From: JAHFUI01 sp039931615
GTDB lineage: Bacteria; Acidobacteriota; Vicinamibacteria; Vicinamibacterales; CAVVIG01
Length of the DNA stretch: 64,000 bases
Reading direction: 5' to 3'
NCBI GenBank assembly: GCA_039931615.1
Contig: JBDTRR010000004.1
Span: 114,901 to 178,900 of the forward strand
Shown here: one piece after another, positions 1-8,558 of the stretch
Layout of the letters: each line of letters starts with the position of its first letter
Numbering within the stretch: position 1 is the first letter of the stretch
Program-made: the position numbers and the translations under genes
The notes under the pieces: generated by a model
Databases searched by the model: none
Told to the model about the DNA's origin: nothing
What the model saw: only the letters and a program-made list of their open reading frames with translations

Positions 1-138
1 GGGATGGCGGCCGCGTTCGATCAGCGCGACCCGCCGGCCGCGCCGCCGCAGCGCCAGCGCGGTGATCGATCCGGCGAACCCGGAGCCGACGATGGCGACG
101 TCGGTGTCGAGATGCTCGACTGGCGCGAGAACGGTCAT
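1..138 (-). CDS. FAD-dependent oxidoreductase, N-terminal fragment (runs off the window start)
   Basis: Only the first 46 codons are inside the window. The gene starts at the ATG whose first base is 138 and reads leftward off the edge. The fragment contains a dinucleotide-binding motif, VAIVGSGFAGSITA, followed by an acidic residue after a second strand (VALIERGRHP). This is the usual N-terminal Rossmann beta-alpha-beta of FAD-dependent oxidoreductases, GMC type or similar. It lies 66 bases downstream of a radical SAM gene on the same strand, so the two may be co-transcribed. The substrate cannot be judged from this fragment. Confidence 0.75.
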   Translation of the reverse strand, partial: MTVLAPVEHLDTDVAIVGSGFAGSITALALRRRGRRVALIERGRHP

Positions 139-168
139 GCGGCCGCGCCGCCGCGGGCGTCGCTCCCT

Positions 169-190
169 TCGTGTTTTCGTGTTTTCGTGG
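169..190. repeat. Octameric CGTGTTTT-type simple repeat
   Basis: Two and a half copies of an eight-base unit (TTCGTGTT). It is the complement of the CACGAAAA units near 3.4 kb and 7.2 kb. It sits in the 66-base gap between the radical SAM gene and the FAD oxidoreductase. Confidence 0.6.
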
Positions 191-204
191 CGGCCGGCAT
201 CCCG

Positions 205-1248
205 TCACCCGTGCTGGCAGTGAATCGGTGCGAGCACTCGCTGCGCGAGGTTCATCGCATGCAGGCGATCGCGGCGCGCGGGGAAGCAGGCTGCGCACGC
301 CGAGAACGGTTCCAGGTCCCAGACGTCGACGAAGATCCGCTCGTCACGCCGGATCCGCGCCAGCGCCAGCGCCGCGCTCCGTTCGATGTCGTCGAATCGC
401 GGCGGCCGGAAGGCATCGTCCGCCAGCGCATCCATCGCGCCATTGCCGGCGCGGGTCGGAATCAGCGTCACGACCGAGGCGCCGCAGTCCACCGCGACGT
501 CGATCGACTGGAGCAGCCACGCATCCTGTTCGTCCGTCGGCACGAACGGCGGCGCGATCAGGAGGAAGGCGCGGACCGCAACCCCGTAGCGCCCCAGCAA
601 TGACGCGGCGGCGGCGAACTGGTCGACCGTCATCCGTTTATGAAGCCGCCCCAGCGCCTCCGGATGAACCGTTTCCAGCCCCATCGCGACCTCGAGCCGC
701 ACGGCGGTGTTGTCTGCTGGTGCGGCTGCCGCCGGATCGCGTGGAGAGCGATGACGATCGAGGGCTTCGAGGAGGCGCTCCACCCGGGGGCCGATCAGTG
801 CCGGATGGGACTCGACGACGACCCGCTCAAGTCCGCTCAAGTGCGCGACGACGCCGTCGTAGTCGCTCTCGGGCACCGCCCGCGGATCGAAGAAGCTGCC
901 GGCGTTATAGAGCTTCATCTGCCGGACTGGCGCCGTCTGCCCCTCGGCCAGTGCGCGGCGGGCGGCGGCCAGCTGCGCCGGAATCGCACCGACCGGAGTG
1001 TCCGACGATGTGGTGTACCGCCACAGGTCGCACATCACACACCGCCACGGACACTCTCTTCCGGTCAGGAACACCGTGGCGCTGCGCGCGATTGCCCCAT
1101 CCGGCGCCCGCTCGTGTTCGACGATCAGGTCCTGGTAGCGCCACGGGTCGTGTTCGGAACGGGGCGGCCTGCGGTCGAGGATGAACTGGTCCCGCGCCGC
1201 AGCCGTCGACGGGTAACGGTCGGAGCGCCCGGCCCGCTGGGTTCCCAT
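205..1248 (-). CDS. Radical SAM enzyme, archaeosine-enzyme-like architecture
   Basis: A 347-residue cytoplasmic protein with the canonical radical SAM cluster motif CPWRCVMC (C66, C70, C73), so it should bind a 4Fe-4S cluster and cleave S-adenosylmethionine. The motif is followed by DLWRYT and a PVGAIPAQ segment, an arrangement I associate with the Elp3-like/RaSEA (archaeosine radical SAM) group. A GLET segment about halfway fits the strands of a radical SAM barrel. Additional cysteines near the C-terminus (SACAACF) could hold a second metal site. It precedes an FAD-dependent oxidoreductase on the same strand. In a bacterium the substrate is unlikely to be archaeosine tRNA; the role is unknown. 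Confidence 0.8.
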   Translation of the reverse strand: MGTQRAGRSDRYPSTAAARDQFILDRRPPRSEHDPWRYQDLIVEHERAPDGAIARSATVFLTGRECPWRCVMCDLWRYTTSSDTPVGAIPAQLAAARRALAEGQTAPVRQMKLYNAGSFFDPRAVPESDYDGVVAHLSGLERVVVESHPALIGPRVERLLEALDRHRSPRDPAAAAPADNTAVRLEVAMGLETVHPEALGRLHKRMTVDQFAAAASLLGRYGVAVRAFLLIAPPFVPTDEQDAWLLQSIDVAVDCGASVVTLIPTRAGNGAMDALADDAFRPPRFDDIERSAALALARIRRDERIFVDVWDLEPFSACAACFPARRDRLHAMNLAQRVLAPIHCQHG

Positions 1249-1263
1249 AGTGCTTTAATACGA

Positions 1264-1294
1264 TTGAGCCCGCTCGGAGGGTGTGCCCTATACT
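1264..1294 (+). promoter_or_regulatory. Possible sigma-70-type promoter
   Basis: TTGAGC (1264-1269) and TATACT (1289-1294) are separated by 19 bases, just upstream of the ribosome-binding site of the membrane-protein gene at 1324. The spacing is long and the -35 imperfect, so this is only a candidate. Confidence 0.35.
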
Positions 1295-1323
1295 AATTCA
1301 CTCAAGTGCTGGAGGTCAGGCCG

Positions 1324-1905
1324 ATGTACGCGCATGCCGAGGTTCGCCACGCCGCCCCCGCCACGACGCTGCTCGACCGTCTCAACGGGCCGGGCCATGA
1401 GCTCGCGCTGCGGGCCTTCACGGTCATCGTCCTGGCACACTGGGCAGAGCACCTGCTGCAGGCCTATCAAATCTACGGGCTCGGCTGGCCGGTGCCCGAG
1501 GCGCGCGGCGTCATCGGCTACTTCTATCCCTGGTTGATCAAGTCCGAAGCGCTGCATTACGGCTATGCGCTGGTGATGCTGATCGGACTCTGGCTGCTGC
1601 GGCCCGGGTTCACCGGACAGAAGGATCGGCTGTGGTGGTCGATGGCCCTGGGGATTCAGTTCTTCCACCACTTCGAGCACCTGCTGCTGCAGCTGCAAGC
1701 CATTCTCGGTTACAACTTCTTCGGCCGGCCCGTGCCGACCAGCATCGCGCAGTTGTGGGTTCCGCGCGTCGAGCTCCATCTGTTCTACAACACCATCGTC
1801 TTCGTCCCGATGGTGATCGCGATGTACTACCACATGTTTCTCCCGGCGGCGGAGCGGCCGCAGTGCACGTGCGCCTGGGACCGGCGCCCGGCGACGGCCC
1901 GCTAG
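1324..1905 (+). CDS. Uncharacterised polytopic membrane protein, His-rich
   Basis: A protein of about 193 residues with four or more hydrophobic helices and many histidines and aromatics near membrane boundaries (LAHWAEHLLQAYQIYG, QFFHHFEHLLLQ, VELHLFYN). The start at 1324 is chosen because GGAGG lies at 1311-1315 with an eight-base gap; an upstream GTG at 1306 would have no such site. It is followed 15 bases later by a polyferredoxin membrane protein, so the two probably form one operon. The histidine pattern could bind haem or metal, but I do not recognise the family. A role alongside the electron-transfer neighbour is an inference from position only. Confidence 0.7.
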   Translation: MYAHAEVRHAAPATTLLDRLNGPGHELALRAFTVIVLAHWAEHLLQAYQIYGLGWPVPEARGVIGYFYPWLIKSEALHYGYALVMLIGLWLLRPGFTGQKDRLWWSMALGIQFFHHFEHLLLQLQAILGYNFFGRPVPTSIAQLWVPRVELHLFYNTIVFVPMVIAMYYHMFLPAAERPQCTCAWDRRPATAR

Positions 1906-1920
1906 TCGTGTAGTCCTGGC

Positions 1921-3369
1921 GTGGACGTTCTGCGTTGGCCGCTGGTTGGCGCCTTTCTCCGCTGGCGCCATGCGCGCAGAACCGTTCAGCTCTTCCTGCT
2001 CCTGATCGCGGCGGTCGTCGTCCTGCACGGCCTGTTCGGTCCGCAGACCCCGACCGGCAACCTCGCCCCGGTGCTGACCTGGGTCCACTACCGCGGCCTC
2101 CTGATTCTCGTCCTGCTCGCCGCCGGCAACCTGTTCTGCGCCGGCTGCCCGTTCGTGCTGGTCAGGGATGCCGGGCGTCGGTTCCGGCCACCGTCGTTCC
2201 GCTGGCCACGGCGGCTGCGCACCAAGTGGATCGCCGTCGCGCTGTTCGTGGCGGTGCTGTTCGGCTACGAGCTGTTCGATCTCTGGGCGCTGCCGCGGGC
2301 GACCGCCTACCTGGTGATCGCCTATTTTGTCGCCGCGCTGCTGGTCGACCTTCTGTTCTCCGGGGCGACGTTCTGCAAGTACCTCTGTCCGATCGGTCAA
2401 TTCAATTTCGTCGCCTCGACGATGTCGCCGCTCGAGCTGCGGGTGCGGGAGGAGTCGACCTGTCGTTCGTGCCGGACCGCCGACTGCATCAAGGGACGAT
2501 GGGAGGGGAGACCGCGGCAGGGGGCGCTTGAGCCGCGGGCCGTCCGTCTGATCCAGCGCGGCTGCGAGCTGAACCTCTTCCTGCCGCTGAAGGTGGGCAA
2601 CATGGACTGCACGTTCTGCCTCGACTGTGTCCATGCTTGTCCCCACGACAACATCGCGCTGGGGACGCGCCTGCCGGGGAGCGAACTCGCCGATCCGCGC
2701 CGGCGATCCGGTGTCGGCTGGCTGGCGCGGCGCTGGGACATTGCCGGACTGGCCGTGCTGTTCGCGTTCGGCGCCCTGCTCAATGCCTTCGCCATGGTCG
2801 CGCCGGTCTACCGCCTGGAGGGATGGCTGGGCCGGCTCCTCGGCGTCGCGTCTGAGGTCCCGATCCTGGCGATCCTGTTCGTCCTGTCGCTCGCCGTCGC
2901 GCCGCTGATTCTCGTCGGCGGGGCGGCGGCGCTGACCCGGACCATCGCCGGTGGACGCGGCGGATCGGTCGGCCGGATTGCCGTGACCTATGCCTATGCC
3001 CTGGTGCCGTTCGGGTTCGGCATGTGGACCGCGCACTACGGCTTCCACCTGCTGACCGGCCTGTTCACGGTGATCCCGATCGCCCAGAATGTGGCCGTCG
3101 ATCTGCTTGGGCGGCCCGCGCTCGGCGAGCCACTGTGGCGGTTGACCGGCATGCGGCCGGGATCGGTCTACCCGATTCAAGTGGGTTTCATCCTGCTCGG
3201 GGCGATGGGATCGCTGGCGCTGGCCTATCGCATTTCCGAGCGGGACTATCCGGACGGTCCGGCGCTGCCGACCGCGCCGTGGGCGGTGGTGACGGTGACC
3301 TTGACGACGGTCGCCATCTGGATCCTGTCGCAGCCGATGGAGATGAGAGGCGCCGGGTTCATGGGATGA
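1921..3369 (+). CDS. NapH/NosR-type polyferredoxin membrane protein
   Basis: A 482-residue integral membrane protein with about ten hydrophobic segments and cytoplasmic-type iron-sulfur motifs. CxxC pairs occur at C73/C76 and C152/C156 (FCKYLCPIGQFN), a partial cluster motif at C181/C184/C189, and a complete 4Fe-4S motif CxxCxxCxxxC at C230, C233, C236 and C240. This layout is typical of NapH, NosR and CcoG-like proteins that pass electrons from the quinone pool or ferredoxins to periplasmic reductases. No nos, nap or cco structural gene is in view, so the partner is unknown. GTG start. The 3' end overlaps an ATG at 3366, but the next real gene probably starts later. Confidence 0.8.
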   Translation: MDVLRWPLVGAFLRWRHARRTVQLFLLLIAAVVVLHGLFGPQTPTGNLAPVLTWVHYRGLLILVLLAAGNLFCAGCPFVLVRDAGRRFRPPSFRWPRRLRTKWIAVALFVAVLFGYELFDLWALPRATAYLVIAYFVAALLVDLLFSGATFCKYLCPIGQFNFVASTMSPLELRVREESTCRSCRTADCIKGRWEGRPRQGALEPRAVRLIQRGCELNLFLPLKVGNMDCTFCLDCVHACPHDNIALGTRLPGSELADPRRRSGVGWLARRWDIAGLAVLFAFGALLNAFAMVAPVYRLEGWLGRLLGVASEVPILAILFVLSLAVAPLILVGGAAALTRTIAGGRGGSVGRIAVTYAYALVPFGFGMWTAHYGFHLLTGLFTVIPIAQNVAVDLLGRPALGEPLWRLTGMRPGSVYPIQVGFILLGAMGSLALAYRISERDYPDGPALPTAPWAVVTVTLTTVAIWILSQPMEMRGAGFMG

Positions 3370-3396
3370 GGCACGGGTCGACGAATCGCGAGCGGC

Positions 3397-3540
3397 CACG
3401 AAAACACGAAAACACGAAATATTCCAGGGTGCTTTCTTTCGTTCTTTCGTTGCTCTTTGACGAATCGCGAATCGGCACGAACAAGCAACGCGAAGACTGC
3501 TCGACGAAGTCCTTTTTCGTGATTTCGTGTTTTCGTGGCC
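3397..3540. repeat. Octameric CACGAAAA repeat block and its reverse complement
   Basis: Three CACGAAAA-type octamers occur near 3397-3420, a TTCGTTCTTTCGTT stretch near 3437-3452, and the inverted form TTCGTGTTTTCGTGG at 3525-3539. The block separates the polyferredoxin gene from the next coding region and runs into its apparent 5' end. Confidence 0.65.
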
Positions 3541-4061
3541 AGTGCTGGGGCCCGGCGCTTGCGTTCGTCGTGGCCGCGGCGACGCTGGTGCACGCGCACA
3601 GCGGCCCGCCGTTCCCCATTCTCACGAATCGGGTCGCCGGGCCATACGAGATCTCGATCTGGGCCGACCCTGATGCGACCGATGACGGATCGGCGGCGGG
3701 GCAATTCTGGGTGATGCTGGGCCCGGCCGCCGGCGGCGGACCGCTGCCTGGCGACACGCACGCGGACCTGTCGATTCAGGCGCTCGATCGCGCCGCGCCC
3801 CGGCTGACCGGACGGGCCCAGCCGGTCAACCACGAGATCGCCCGCCAGTTCGCCGCCATCGCGTTGGACCACGAGGGCCGGTTCGCGGTATCGGTGAGCG
3901 TCGATGGCGCGCTCGGGCCCGCCGCGGTCGACGCCACTGTCGACGCCACCTACGACCTGCGGCCGGCGCCGATCCTGATGGCGGTCTATCTGATGCCGTT
4001 CGTGCTGATCGGATTTCTGTGGGTGAAGCTGCTGGTGCGGCGGCGCAGGATCAGAGGTTGA
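3519..4061 (+). CDS. Small anchored protein of unknown function, C-terminal membrane segment
   Basis: Translation from the GTG at 3519 gives about 180 residues: a hydrophobic export-type segment (GPALAFVVAAATLVHA), a beta-rich extracytoplasmic domain (GPYEISIWADPDATDDG), then a C-terminal helix (ILMAVYLMPFVLIGFLWVKLL) followed by an Arg-rich tail. The frame is open back to an ATG at 3366, but codons 3366-3520 are mostly simple repeat and do not look like protein. The first residues after 3519 are also repeat-derived, so the true start is uncertain. It follows the polyferredoxin gene and may belong to the same electron-transfer or metal-related operon. I do not recognise the family. Confidence 0.6.
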   Translation: MISCFRGQCWGPALAFVVAAATLVHAHSGPPFPILTNRVAGPYEISIWADPDATDDGSAAGQFWVMLGPAAGGGPLPGDTHADLSIQALDRAAPRLTGRAQPVNHEIARQFAAIALDHEGRFAVSVSVDGALGPAAVDATVDATYDLRPAPILMAVYLMPFVLIGFLWVKLLVRRRRIRG

Positions 4062-4103
4062 CCGTGAGAAAGGCGGCGGAACAAGTCGGCGACAAGGAAC
4101 GTT

Positions 4104-4126
4104 CTACGTAGTGTCCGACCGCGATT
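4104..4126. repeat. Degenerate half copy of the dispersed CTACGTAGTGTCCG repeat
   Basis: CTACGTAGTGTCCGACC matches the left arm of the interspersed hairpin repeat seen elsewhere, but the second half of the stem is missing. It lies in the gap upstream of the ABC transporter genes. Confidence 0.5.
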
Positions 4127-4187
4127 CTTCACATGCTCGTTCGCCGCGCCGTGATATAAGGCGCTATCTCACACCAAAGGAAACTCT

Positions 4188-5168
4188 GTGGATGCTGCCA
4201 TTCTCCTGCGGGGGGTCCGGAAGACATTCGGGTCGACCGCGGCGGTGCGCGACCTGGACCTGATCGTCCCCCGCGGCGCGCTGTACGGCTTCATCGGACC
4301 CAACGGCGCCGGCAAGACCACCTCGATCCGGATGATCATGTCGATCCTCTTCCCGGATGCGGGTGAGCTGTCGGTGCTCGGACACCGGTCGGCGCTGGAG
4401 GCGAAGGACCGGATTGGCTACCTGCCCGAAGAGCGCGGCGTCTATCGCAAGATGCGGGTCGGCGCCTTCCTGACGTTCATGGGCCATCTCAAGGGACTGC
4501 ACAAGGCGGACCTGCCCCAGCGCGTCCAGCGCGCGCTCGAACGCGTCGGCCTGGCCGGCACCGAACGGAAGCGCTGCGAAGAGCTGTCCAAGGGAATGCT
4601 GCAGAAGGTGCAGTTCGTCGCCGCGATCCTGCACGAACCGGATCTGCTGATTCTCGATGAGCCGTTCAGCGGGCTGGATCCGGTCAGCACGCGGCAGCTC
4701 CGCGACCTGATTCTGGCCGAGCATCGCCGCGGCGCGACCATCCTGTTCTCGACCCACGTCATGACCCAGGCCGAAGAGATGTGCCAGCACGTGGTGATGA
4801 TCCACCGCGGCCGCAAGGTGCTGGACGAAGACATCACGGCGATCCGGCGCCAGTACGACCCGCGGGCGATCCGCTTCGAACCGCTCGATCCCGGCGCCGA
4901 CCCGACCGTGCTGCGATCGCTCGCCGAGGTCGAGCGGATCGATCGGATCGACGGCAGCTACGAGATCCATCTCGTCGCCGGGACCGATCCGGGTTCGGCG
5001 ATGCAGCGCATCACCATGGCGATCGCGCCGGCCCGCATCGAGCTGTCGCGGCCGCGGCTGGAAGACGTCTTCATCGGTATTGTCGCCGACGAAGCCGGCG
5101 CGGGTGAAAGCGCGCAGCAGCTGCGGGCCGATCTGCGCGATCTCGGCGCCTCCGGAGCCACGGCATGA
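4188..5168 (+). CDS. ABC exporter ATP-binding protein, NatA-type
   Basis: A 326-residue ATPase with Walker A GPNGAGKTT (residues 37-45), signature ELSKGMLQK, Walker B LLILDEPFSGLD and a switch histidine in FSTHVMTQAEE. The C-terminal extension of about 100 residues (DPRAIRFEPL onward) is typical of ABC-2-type exporters such as NatA/YhaQ. It ends in a four-base overlap with the permease gene, so the two are translationally coupled and should form one exporter. The start is a GTG preceded by AAAGGAAA. The substrate (Na+, drug or lipid) cannot be told from sequence. Confidence 0.9.
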   Translation: MDAAILLRGVRKTFGSTAAVRDLDLIVPRGALYGFIGPNGAGKTTSIRMIMSILFPDAGELSVLGHRSALEAKDRIGYLPEERGVYRKMRVGAFLTFMGHLKGLHKADLPQRVQRALERVGLAGTERKRCEELSKGMLQKVQFVAAILHEPDLLILDEPFSGLDPVSTRQLRDLILAEHRRGATILFSTHVMTQAEEMCQHVVMIHRGRKVLDEDITAIRRQYDPRAIRFEPLDPGADPTVLRSLAEVERIDRIDGSYEIHLVAGTDPGSAMQRITMAIAPARIELSRPRLEDVFIGIVADEAGAGESAQQLRADLRDLGASGATA

Positions 5169-6547
5169 GAAAAGTCGGCCATATCGCACTGCGTGAATTC
5201 GCGGCGACGGTCGGGACCAAGGGGTTCCTGATCGGCCTGCTGTTGATGCCGGCGGTGATCACGGTGATGGCGATCGCTTCCCCGCGCCTGTTCAATCAAC
5301 GGAACTTCCGCGTCCAGGGGCAGCTGGCGATCGTCGATCCGACCGGGGCGGTCACCAGCGAGCTGCGGACGGCCGTCGATCCGGCGACGATCACGGCGCG
5401 CCGGCAGGAGGAGACGCGCCGGCTGCTTGCGGCGGCGCCAAGCGCGGTCCGCGAGATGGCCCAGGCCGCTCCGGCCAATGCCAGTCAAGGCACCGAGATC
5501 GTGCTCGGCCCGGTCCCCAATCTCACGGTCGTGGCGCGCCCGCCGGACGCGGACGTCCAGCGCGAGAAGGAGTGGCTGACGCAGGAGGCCCAGGACGAGG
5601 CGCGGCACCTGGCGCTGGTCGTCATCCATCCGGACGCGGTGGTGCCGGCCAACGGCGGCGCGACCTATGGCACCTACGATCTCTACGTCCCGAGCGGTCT
5701 GGACGACCGGATCGAGAACGTCGTGCAGCAGAGCCTGCGCGACGCGATCGTCGCGGCGCGGACCAGGGCCGAGAAGCTCGACCGCGAGCGCATCGACGCC
5801 CTGATTCGCGTCGATCGCGTCCGCTCGGTGATGGTGACGAAAGGCGCGGAGCGGCAGACGGTCGGCGCCTTCAACCGGCTGCTGCCGTTTGTGTTCGCCG
5901 GCCTGATGGTGTTCGGCATCCTGATCGGCGGCCAGTCGCTGATGACCTCGACGATCGAGGAGAAATCGAGTCGGGTGGTCGAGGTCCTGCTGTCCGCGGT
6001 GTCGCCGATGGAGCTGATGGCGGGAAAGATCCTCGGCCAGATGGGCGTCAGCCTAGTCGTGCTCGGCCTGTACCTGGCGATGGGAATCGCGGCGCTGCTG
6101 TCGTTCGCGCTGCTCGGACTGCTCGATCCGTGGCTGTTGTTCTACCTGACGATTTTTTTCGTCATCGCCTACGTCGTCAACGCCTCCCTGATGGTGGCGG
6201 TCGGCGCGGCGGTCAACGAGATGAAGGAAGCGCAGTCGCTGATGATGCCGATCATGCTGACGCTGATGGCGCCGTGGATTCTCGCCCAGCCGATCGGGCG
6301 TGATCCCAACTCCACCTTCAGCACGGTGATCAGCTTCATTCCGCCGGTCAACACGTTCACCATGCTGATTCGGATGACGTCGATCACGCCGCCGCCGCTG
6401 TGGCAGGTCTGGCTGTCGATCGGCATCGGCGTCGCGTCGGCGTTTGCCGCGATCTGGTTCGCCGCCAAGGTGTTCCGGATCGGCCTGCTGATGTACGGCA
6501 AGCCGCCGGACTTCGCGACGCTGATCAGGTGGGCACGCGCGGCGTGA
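5165..6547 (+). CDS. ABC exporter permease, NatB/ABC-2 type
   Basis: A 460-residue permease in the COG1668 style: one N-terminal membrane helix (residues about 20-37), a large extracytoplasmic domain to about residue 235, then five or six helices containing the conserved EEKSSRVVEVLLSAVSP segment of ABC-2 permeases. It overlaps the ATPase gene by four bases (ATGA) and has no further partner, so the pair is probably the complete exporter. Downstream lies a decayed NHL-repeat gene not obviously related to it. Confidence 0.88.
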   Translation: MRKVGHIALREFAATVGTKGFLIGLLLMPAVITVMAIASPRLFNQRNFRVQGQLAIVDPTGAVTSELRTAVDPATITARRQEETRRLLAAAPSAVREMAQAAPANASQGTEIVLGPVPNLTVVARPPDADVQREKEWLTQEAQDEARHLALVVIHPDAVVPANGGATYGTYDLYVPSGLDDRIENVVQQSLRDAIVAARTRAEKLDRERIDALIRVDRVRSVMVTKGAERQTVGAFNRLLPFVFAGLMVFGILIGGQSLMTSTIEEKSSRVVEVLLSAVSPMELMAGKILGQMGVSLVVLGLYLAMGIAALLSFALLGLLDPWLLFYLTIFFVIAYVVNASLMVAVGAAVNEMKEAQSLMMPIMLTLMAPWILAQPIGRDPNSTFSTVISFIPPVNTFTMLIRMTSITPPPLWQVWLSIGIGVASAFAAIWFAAKVFRIGLLMYGKPPDFATLIRWARAA

Positions 6548-6551
6548 CGCC

Positions 6552-7089
6552 TTGGCCTTTCGTCAGTCCTGCGGCTTCAGAACCTGTGGAAAGATCGCGC
6601 GTAAATGGGACCGGCCCGGCCAGTTTCGCCTGCCGCCCGCGATCGCGGTCGACCGCGCCAACAATATCTATGTCGGTGATCGCTCGAACCGGCGCGTCCA
6701 GGTCTTCGACACCGAGGGCACGTTCCTGCGCACGTTCACGATCGACGTCCCGCCCGACTCACGGACTCGTGCGGTCAACGGCAACACACCCACCGGCGAC
6801 CGCCTCGCCGCCGTCGTCGGCGCGCCGAACTATCTGCATCACGCCGGGCGCCAACCAGGTGATGTTCGTCGGCGAGACCACCTACCCGGGACGGGTCTTC
6901 AAGGTGGCGCTCGACGGCAAGGTGCTCGGCGTGATTGGCCGATCGGGGCGCGAGCTCAAACAGTTCTCCGGCGCCCACGCGCTGGCGTGTCCGTCGGAGA
7001 GCGAAATCTACGTCGCGGAGACATCGAACTGGCGCGTGCAGAAGCTGCTCCTGCGCCCGTCGCTGCCCGCCCTCAGCGCCCGGCGCTAG
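6552..7089 (+). pseudogene. Frameshifted NHL-repeat / six-bladed propeller gene remnant
   Basis: Two overlapping frames each carry half of a beta-propeller of the NHL type. The first reads RLPPAIAVDRANNIYVGD and RRVQVFDTEGTFLRTF. From about 6835 the sense continues in another frame as CITPGANQVMFVGE, FKVALDGKVLGVIGRSG and EIYVAETSNWRVQKLLL. One extra base near 6834-6840 would explain the switch. There is no signal peptide or convincing start, so the N-terminus is also gone. Intact relatives are secreted propellers common in Acidobacteriota. An assembly error is the alternative explanation for the frameshift. Confidence 0.7.
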
Positions 7090-7149
7090 AACCCTTGAGA
7101 ACCGGACACATGACTCAACAAGTCAAGTGTCCGGGCTCGCAAGTGACCT

Positions 7150-7189
7150 CTAGCGGGCCGAGGCCCTGGCTGGGCCGGAGGCCCGCTAG
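7150..7189. terminator. Long inverted repeat, terminator-like hairpin
   Basis: CTAGCGGGCC at 7150-7159 pairs perfectly with GGCCCGCTAG at 7180-7189, with further partly complementary bases inside. It lies after the NHL remnant and before the octamer repeat and propeller gene. There is no clear T-run, so it may be a repeat element rather than a working terminator. Confidence 0.5.
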
Positions 7190-7199
7190 AATACAAATG

Positions 7200-7247
7200 C
7201 AACCACGAAGGCACGAAGACACGAGGAAGAGTCGGCCACGAAGAAGA
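7200..7247. repeat. Octameric CACGAAGA-type repeat
   Basis: Successive units of the type CACGAAGG, CACGAAGA and CACGAGGA lie directly before the propeller gene and cover the region where its ribosome-binding site should be. Confidence 0.55.
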
Positions 7248-7255
7248 TTACAAAC

Positions 7256-8530
7256 ATGACCAATCGAGAGATGCTACGGTGGCGTTTCGCTCGGGCAGGC
7301 GTTGTCGTGACGCTGAGCGCCAGCTCTGTTGCGCTGCTCGGCGCGGCCGATTGGCCGCAATGGCGCGGCCCGCAGCGCACCGCCACCTCGCCAGAGACGG
7401 GCCTGCAGAAGGAATGGCCGGCCGGCGGGCCACGTCTGGTCTGGCAGGTGAAGGATGCCGGACAGGGCTTCTCCACGCCGGCAGTGGTGGGTGAGCGCCT
7501 CTATCTGCTGAGCAACGAAGGTCTGCAGAACGAGCTCCTCAAATCGCTGAACGTTGCCGACGGGAAGACGGCCTGGTCGACCCGCATCGGCAAGGTCGGC
7601 AACGCCGACCAGCAGCCGTCGTATCCGGGAGCGCGATCGACGCCGACCGTTGACGGCGAGACGATCTATGCGCTCGGCTCCGATGGGGATCTGGTTGCGC
7701 TCGAGACGAGCACCGGCCGGGTGCAATGGAAGAAGAACGTCCGGACCGATTTTGGCGGGGTTCCCGGCACCTGGGGTTACGCGGAGTCGCCCCTGGTCGA
7801 CGGCGAGACCCTGGTCGTCACGCCCGGCGGGAGCACGTCCCTGGTGGCGCTGAACAAGCGGAGCGGGGACGTGATCTGGAAGTCGACGGTGAGTGGCGGC
7901 GAGGCGGCAGGTTATGCGTCGATCGCGATCCTGCAGACCGGCGGCGTCAAGCAGTATGTGACCTTCCTCGAGAAGGGGCTGGTCGGCGTCAACGCCCGGA
8001 CCGGCGCGTTCCTGTGGCGTGACGACCGCACGGCACAGGGCAGTGCGGCGAATATTCCGACACCCGTGGTTGGAAACGGCCACGTCTACAACGCCACCAG
8101 CCAGGGCGGCGGCGCGCTCGTCAAGATCACTGCGGTCCAGGAGAAGGTGACCGCGCAGCCGGTCTATCACGAGCGGCGGCTGCCCGGCGCGAACGGCGGA
8201 TCGGTGCTGATCGACGGCAACCTGTACGGGACCAACTCGGCCGGCCTGCTCTGCGTCGACTTCTTGACCGGCGCCGTGAAGTGGCAGGATCGGAGCATCG
8301 GGACGGCATCGATTGTCCACGTCGACGGCCGCCTGTATCTGCACGGCGAGGAAGGCGCCGTCGCCCTGATCGAGCCGACGCCGGCCGGCTACCGCGAAAA
8401 GGGCCGGTTCACGCCGCCGGGATTGCCCGAGCGCGGCGCGGCGAAGGCCTGGCCGCATCCCGTGGTGGCCAACGGCCGTCTCTACATCCGCGATCTGGGC
8501 ATGCTCTGGAGTTACGACATCAAAGGCTGA
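7256..8530 (+). CDS. Secreted PQQ-binding-like beta-propeller protein
   Basis: A 424-residue protein with a signal peptide (hydrophobic stretch ARAGVVVTLSASSVALLGAA) followed by the DWPQWRGPQR motif that starts many secreted PQQ-like propellers. Repeated blades such as GDVIWKSTVSGGEAAGY and TGAVKWQDRS show the WD-like PQQ/pyrrolo-quinoline propeller pattern. It is not a full quinoprotein dehydrogenase: no c-type haem motif is present and the length is short. Such proteins are often annotated only as outer-membrane assembly (BamB)-like or PQQ-like propellers; a scaffold or binding role is more likely than catalysis. ATG at 7256 lies just after an octamer repeat. Confidence 0.85.
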   Translation: MTNREMLRWRFARAGVVVTLSASSVALLGAADWPQWRGPQRTATSPETGLQKEWPAGGPRLVWQVKDAGQGFSTPAVVGERLYLLSNEGLQNELLKSLNVADGKTAWSTRIGKVGNADQQPSYPGARSTPTVDGETIYALGSDGDLVALETSTGRVQWKKNVRTDFGGVPGTWGYAESPLVDGETLVVTPGGSTSLVALNKRSGDVIWKSTVSGGEAAGYASIAILQTGGVKQYVTFLEKGLVGVNARTGAFLWRDDRTAQGSAANIPTPVVGNGHVYNATSQGGGALVKITAVQEKVTAQPVYHERRLPGANGGSVLIDGNLYGTNSAGLLCVDFLTGAVKWQDRSIGTASIVHVDGRLYLHGEEGAVALIEPTPAGYREKGRFTPPGLPERGAAKAWPHPVVANGRLYIRDLGMLWSYDIKG

Positions 8531-8558
8531 ATCGACGCGACGAGACGGTGAAGCCGCG

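Noticed and set aside
1288..3399. A 703-codon open frame on the minus strand
   Set aside because: It lies opposite the membrane and polyferredoxin genes, whose motifs are clear. The antisense product is Arg/Gln/Asp-rich and has no recognisable domain; GC-rich DNA commonly leaves such frames open.
3366..3518. ATG at 3366 as the start of the small membrane protein
   Set aside because: The following 50 codons translate octamer repeat DNA and do not look like a signal sequence; the hydrophobic segment begins only after 3519.
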